A DNA stretch of 64,000 nt from Apoda limacodes (lineage: Eukaryota > Arthropoda > Insecta > Lepidoptera > Limacodidae), in NCBI GenBank assembly GCA_946406115.1, contig OX291552.1:11108836-11172835 (forward strand), written 5' to 3'. The notes under the pieces are model-generated. The model ran no database searches and was not told the DNA's origin. It saw only the letters and a list, made by a program, of their open reading frames with translations. The first letter of the stretch is position 1; each line of letters begins with the position of its first letter. A program made the position numbers and the translations under genes. Shown piece after piece: positions 63,111 through 64,000 of this stretch.

Positions 63111-63914
63111 TCTATGGTGCCGTAAACCTCAAATCCACTAGCTAAAAAAATGGCAATAAATTTTAAATTTTTAGCTTGTTATTATCTCCCTTTTTGAAAA
63201 ATAATCAATAATACAGAGCACCACTAGCTCCACGAGACTCTGGAGTTTTACCATCATAAATAATGGAGTAGAGAAGAAGAAGAAATGCCATATAAAAACA
63301 ACTTTTGTACCAGGTATGCCCCCCTCTAGCTCGAAATCTGATGAAACGCCAGTGTATTATTAAATGAAACACAGAGGTTTTATAGAATAACTGTATTATA
63401 TTAAATTAATTTTATGTAAACTTTGTTTATTTAACTATTTTTTGGCATTTCATAGATGAATATATGCTTTTTGATGATAAATAAATAACTGTTTTAAGTA
63501 GTGAAATATTTATAGTTTAAGATATTTAGTGTAACGCAGATTGTATAGCAAAAAATGCATTGTTTGATGTCTTAACCCCATAAAGATTTTTTAATAAACT
63601 AAAATTAATATATAATATATGTATAATGTATAAGGATCCATAAACTGAACACTAGCGCTCACCAAGATATTTTTTGTTTCTTTTTCGTACAAATTATATT
63701 TGAAAAAGGTAAAAACACGTTCTAAAATAGATAATGACTAGTTTAATATTTTTTTTTGTGCGAAATTCACTTTGTGCGAAATAGAAATAAAAATATATTA
63801 TTGCGGCGATAATGTGCAGTATAAGGGGCCTTAAGTTTACTTACAATACAGTAATTGGTGGTACCTACATGTTTGTGAAACTTTAGAGCTGTTGTAGGTA
63901 CATGTAAAAGAATA
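63111..63914. other. Intergenic, nothing recognised
   Basis: Strongly AT-rich; no ORF or repeat assignment. Confidence 0.4.
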
Positions 63915-64000
63915 TATTTTTTTATTAACTTCTCTTGAGTAAAGTTATTATAATAAGGTTTGAAAATTGAGATCGCTAAATTTGCGTTTTCTATACATTT
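63915..64000 (-). repeat. Repeat R1, partial, cut by the window end
   Basis: TAAAGTTATTATAATAAGGT and GATCGCTAAATTTGCGTTTT are the reverse of the end of the 10327-10650 copy. Confidence 0.55.

Overview
The window is animal nuclear DNA, most likely from a moth or butterfly. It is AT-rich, has one spliced gene with short exons and long introns, and is otherwise packed with non-LTR retrotransposons, tRNA- and 5S-derived SINE-like units, MITEs and other dispersed repeats of kinds I recognise from Lepidoptera (for example the family with the GGCCAAGTGCGAGTC end and the LINE tails ending in GACTTT repeats). The lepidopteran assignment is an inference from repeat character and was not tested by a search.

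The only gene I can name is on the + strand between 2955 and 23730: the insect orthologue of SLMAP (sarcolemmal membrane-associated protein). I assembled twelve exons encoding 725 residues: a forkhead-associated (FHA) phosphothreonine-binding domain missing its first strands, a long coiled coil, an acidic stretch and a C-terminal membrane anchor ending at a stop codon. The N-terminal exon or exons lie before the window. All internal introns are phase 0 except two phase 1 introns. The 9-kb first intron in the window holds SINE-like units, a 60-bp minisatellite and RTE-type LINE tails. The second intron holds a 3.6-kb LINE (here LINE-A) inserted inside an older dispersed repeat. An AT-rich 3' UTR with several AATAAA signals follows the stop.

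From about 25.9 kb to 55 kb I see no confident host gene. This part holds LINE tails, a 2-kb LINE-B copy, a LINE-A fragment with a 5' inversion, a hAT element with a perfect 8-bp target duplication, several long-arm foldback elements, a MITE family with GAAGTGAAAAC arms (one copy carries a 104-bp minisatellite), a twice-present composite of truncated LINE-A plus a 356-bp unknown core, and a 563-bp retroposon with a 12-bp target duplication. One ORF at 49505-49918 behind a good splice acceptor is unassigned.

From 55 to 60 kb there are GC-rich islands in AT-rich DNA. At 55.0-55.7 kb on the minus strand, an island with CCAAT and E2F-like sites lies next to a plausible 5' UTR whose ATG directly abuts a consensus splice donor; this may be the start of a second gene or a long noncoding RNA. 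A second LINE-B copy (57.6-59.7 kb) is split by a LINE-A tail, and a TIR-perfect 284-bp MITE sits at 62.1 kb. I found no rRNA operon, CRISPR array, virus-like gene set or other new multi-gene system. The points of interest are the repeat architectures and the candidate minus-strand promoter.
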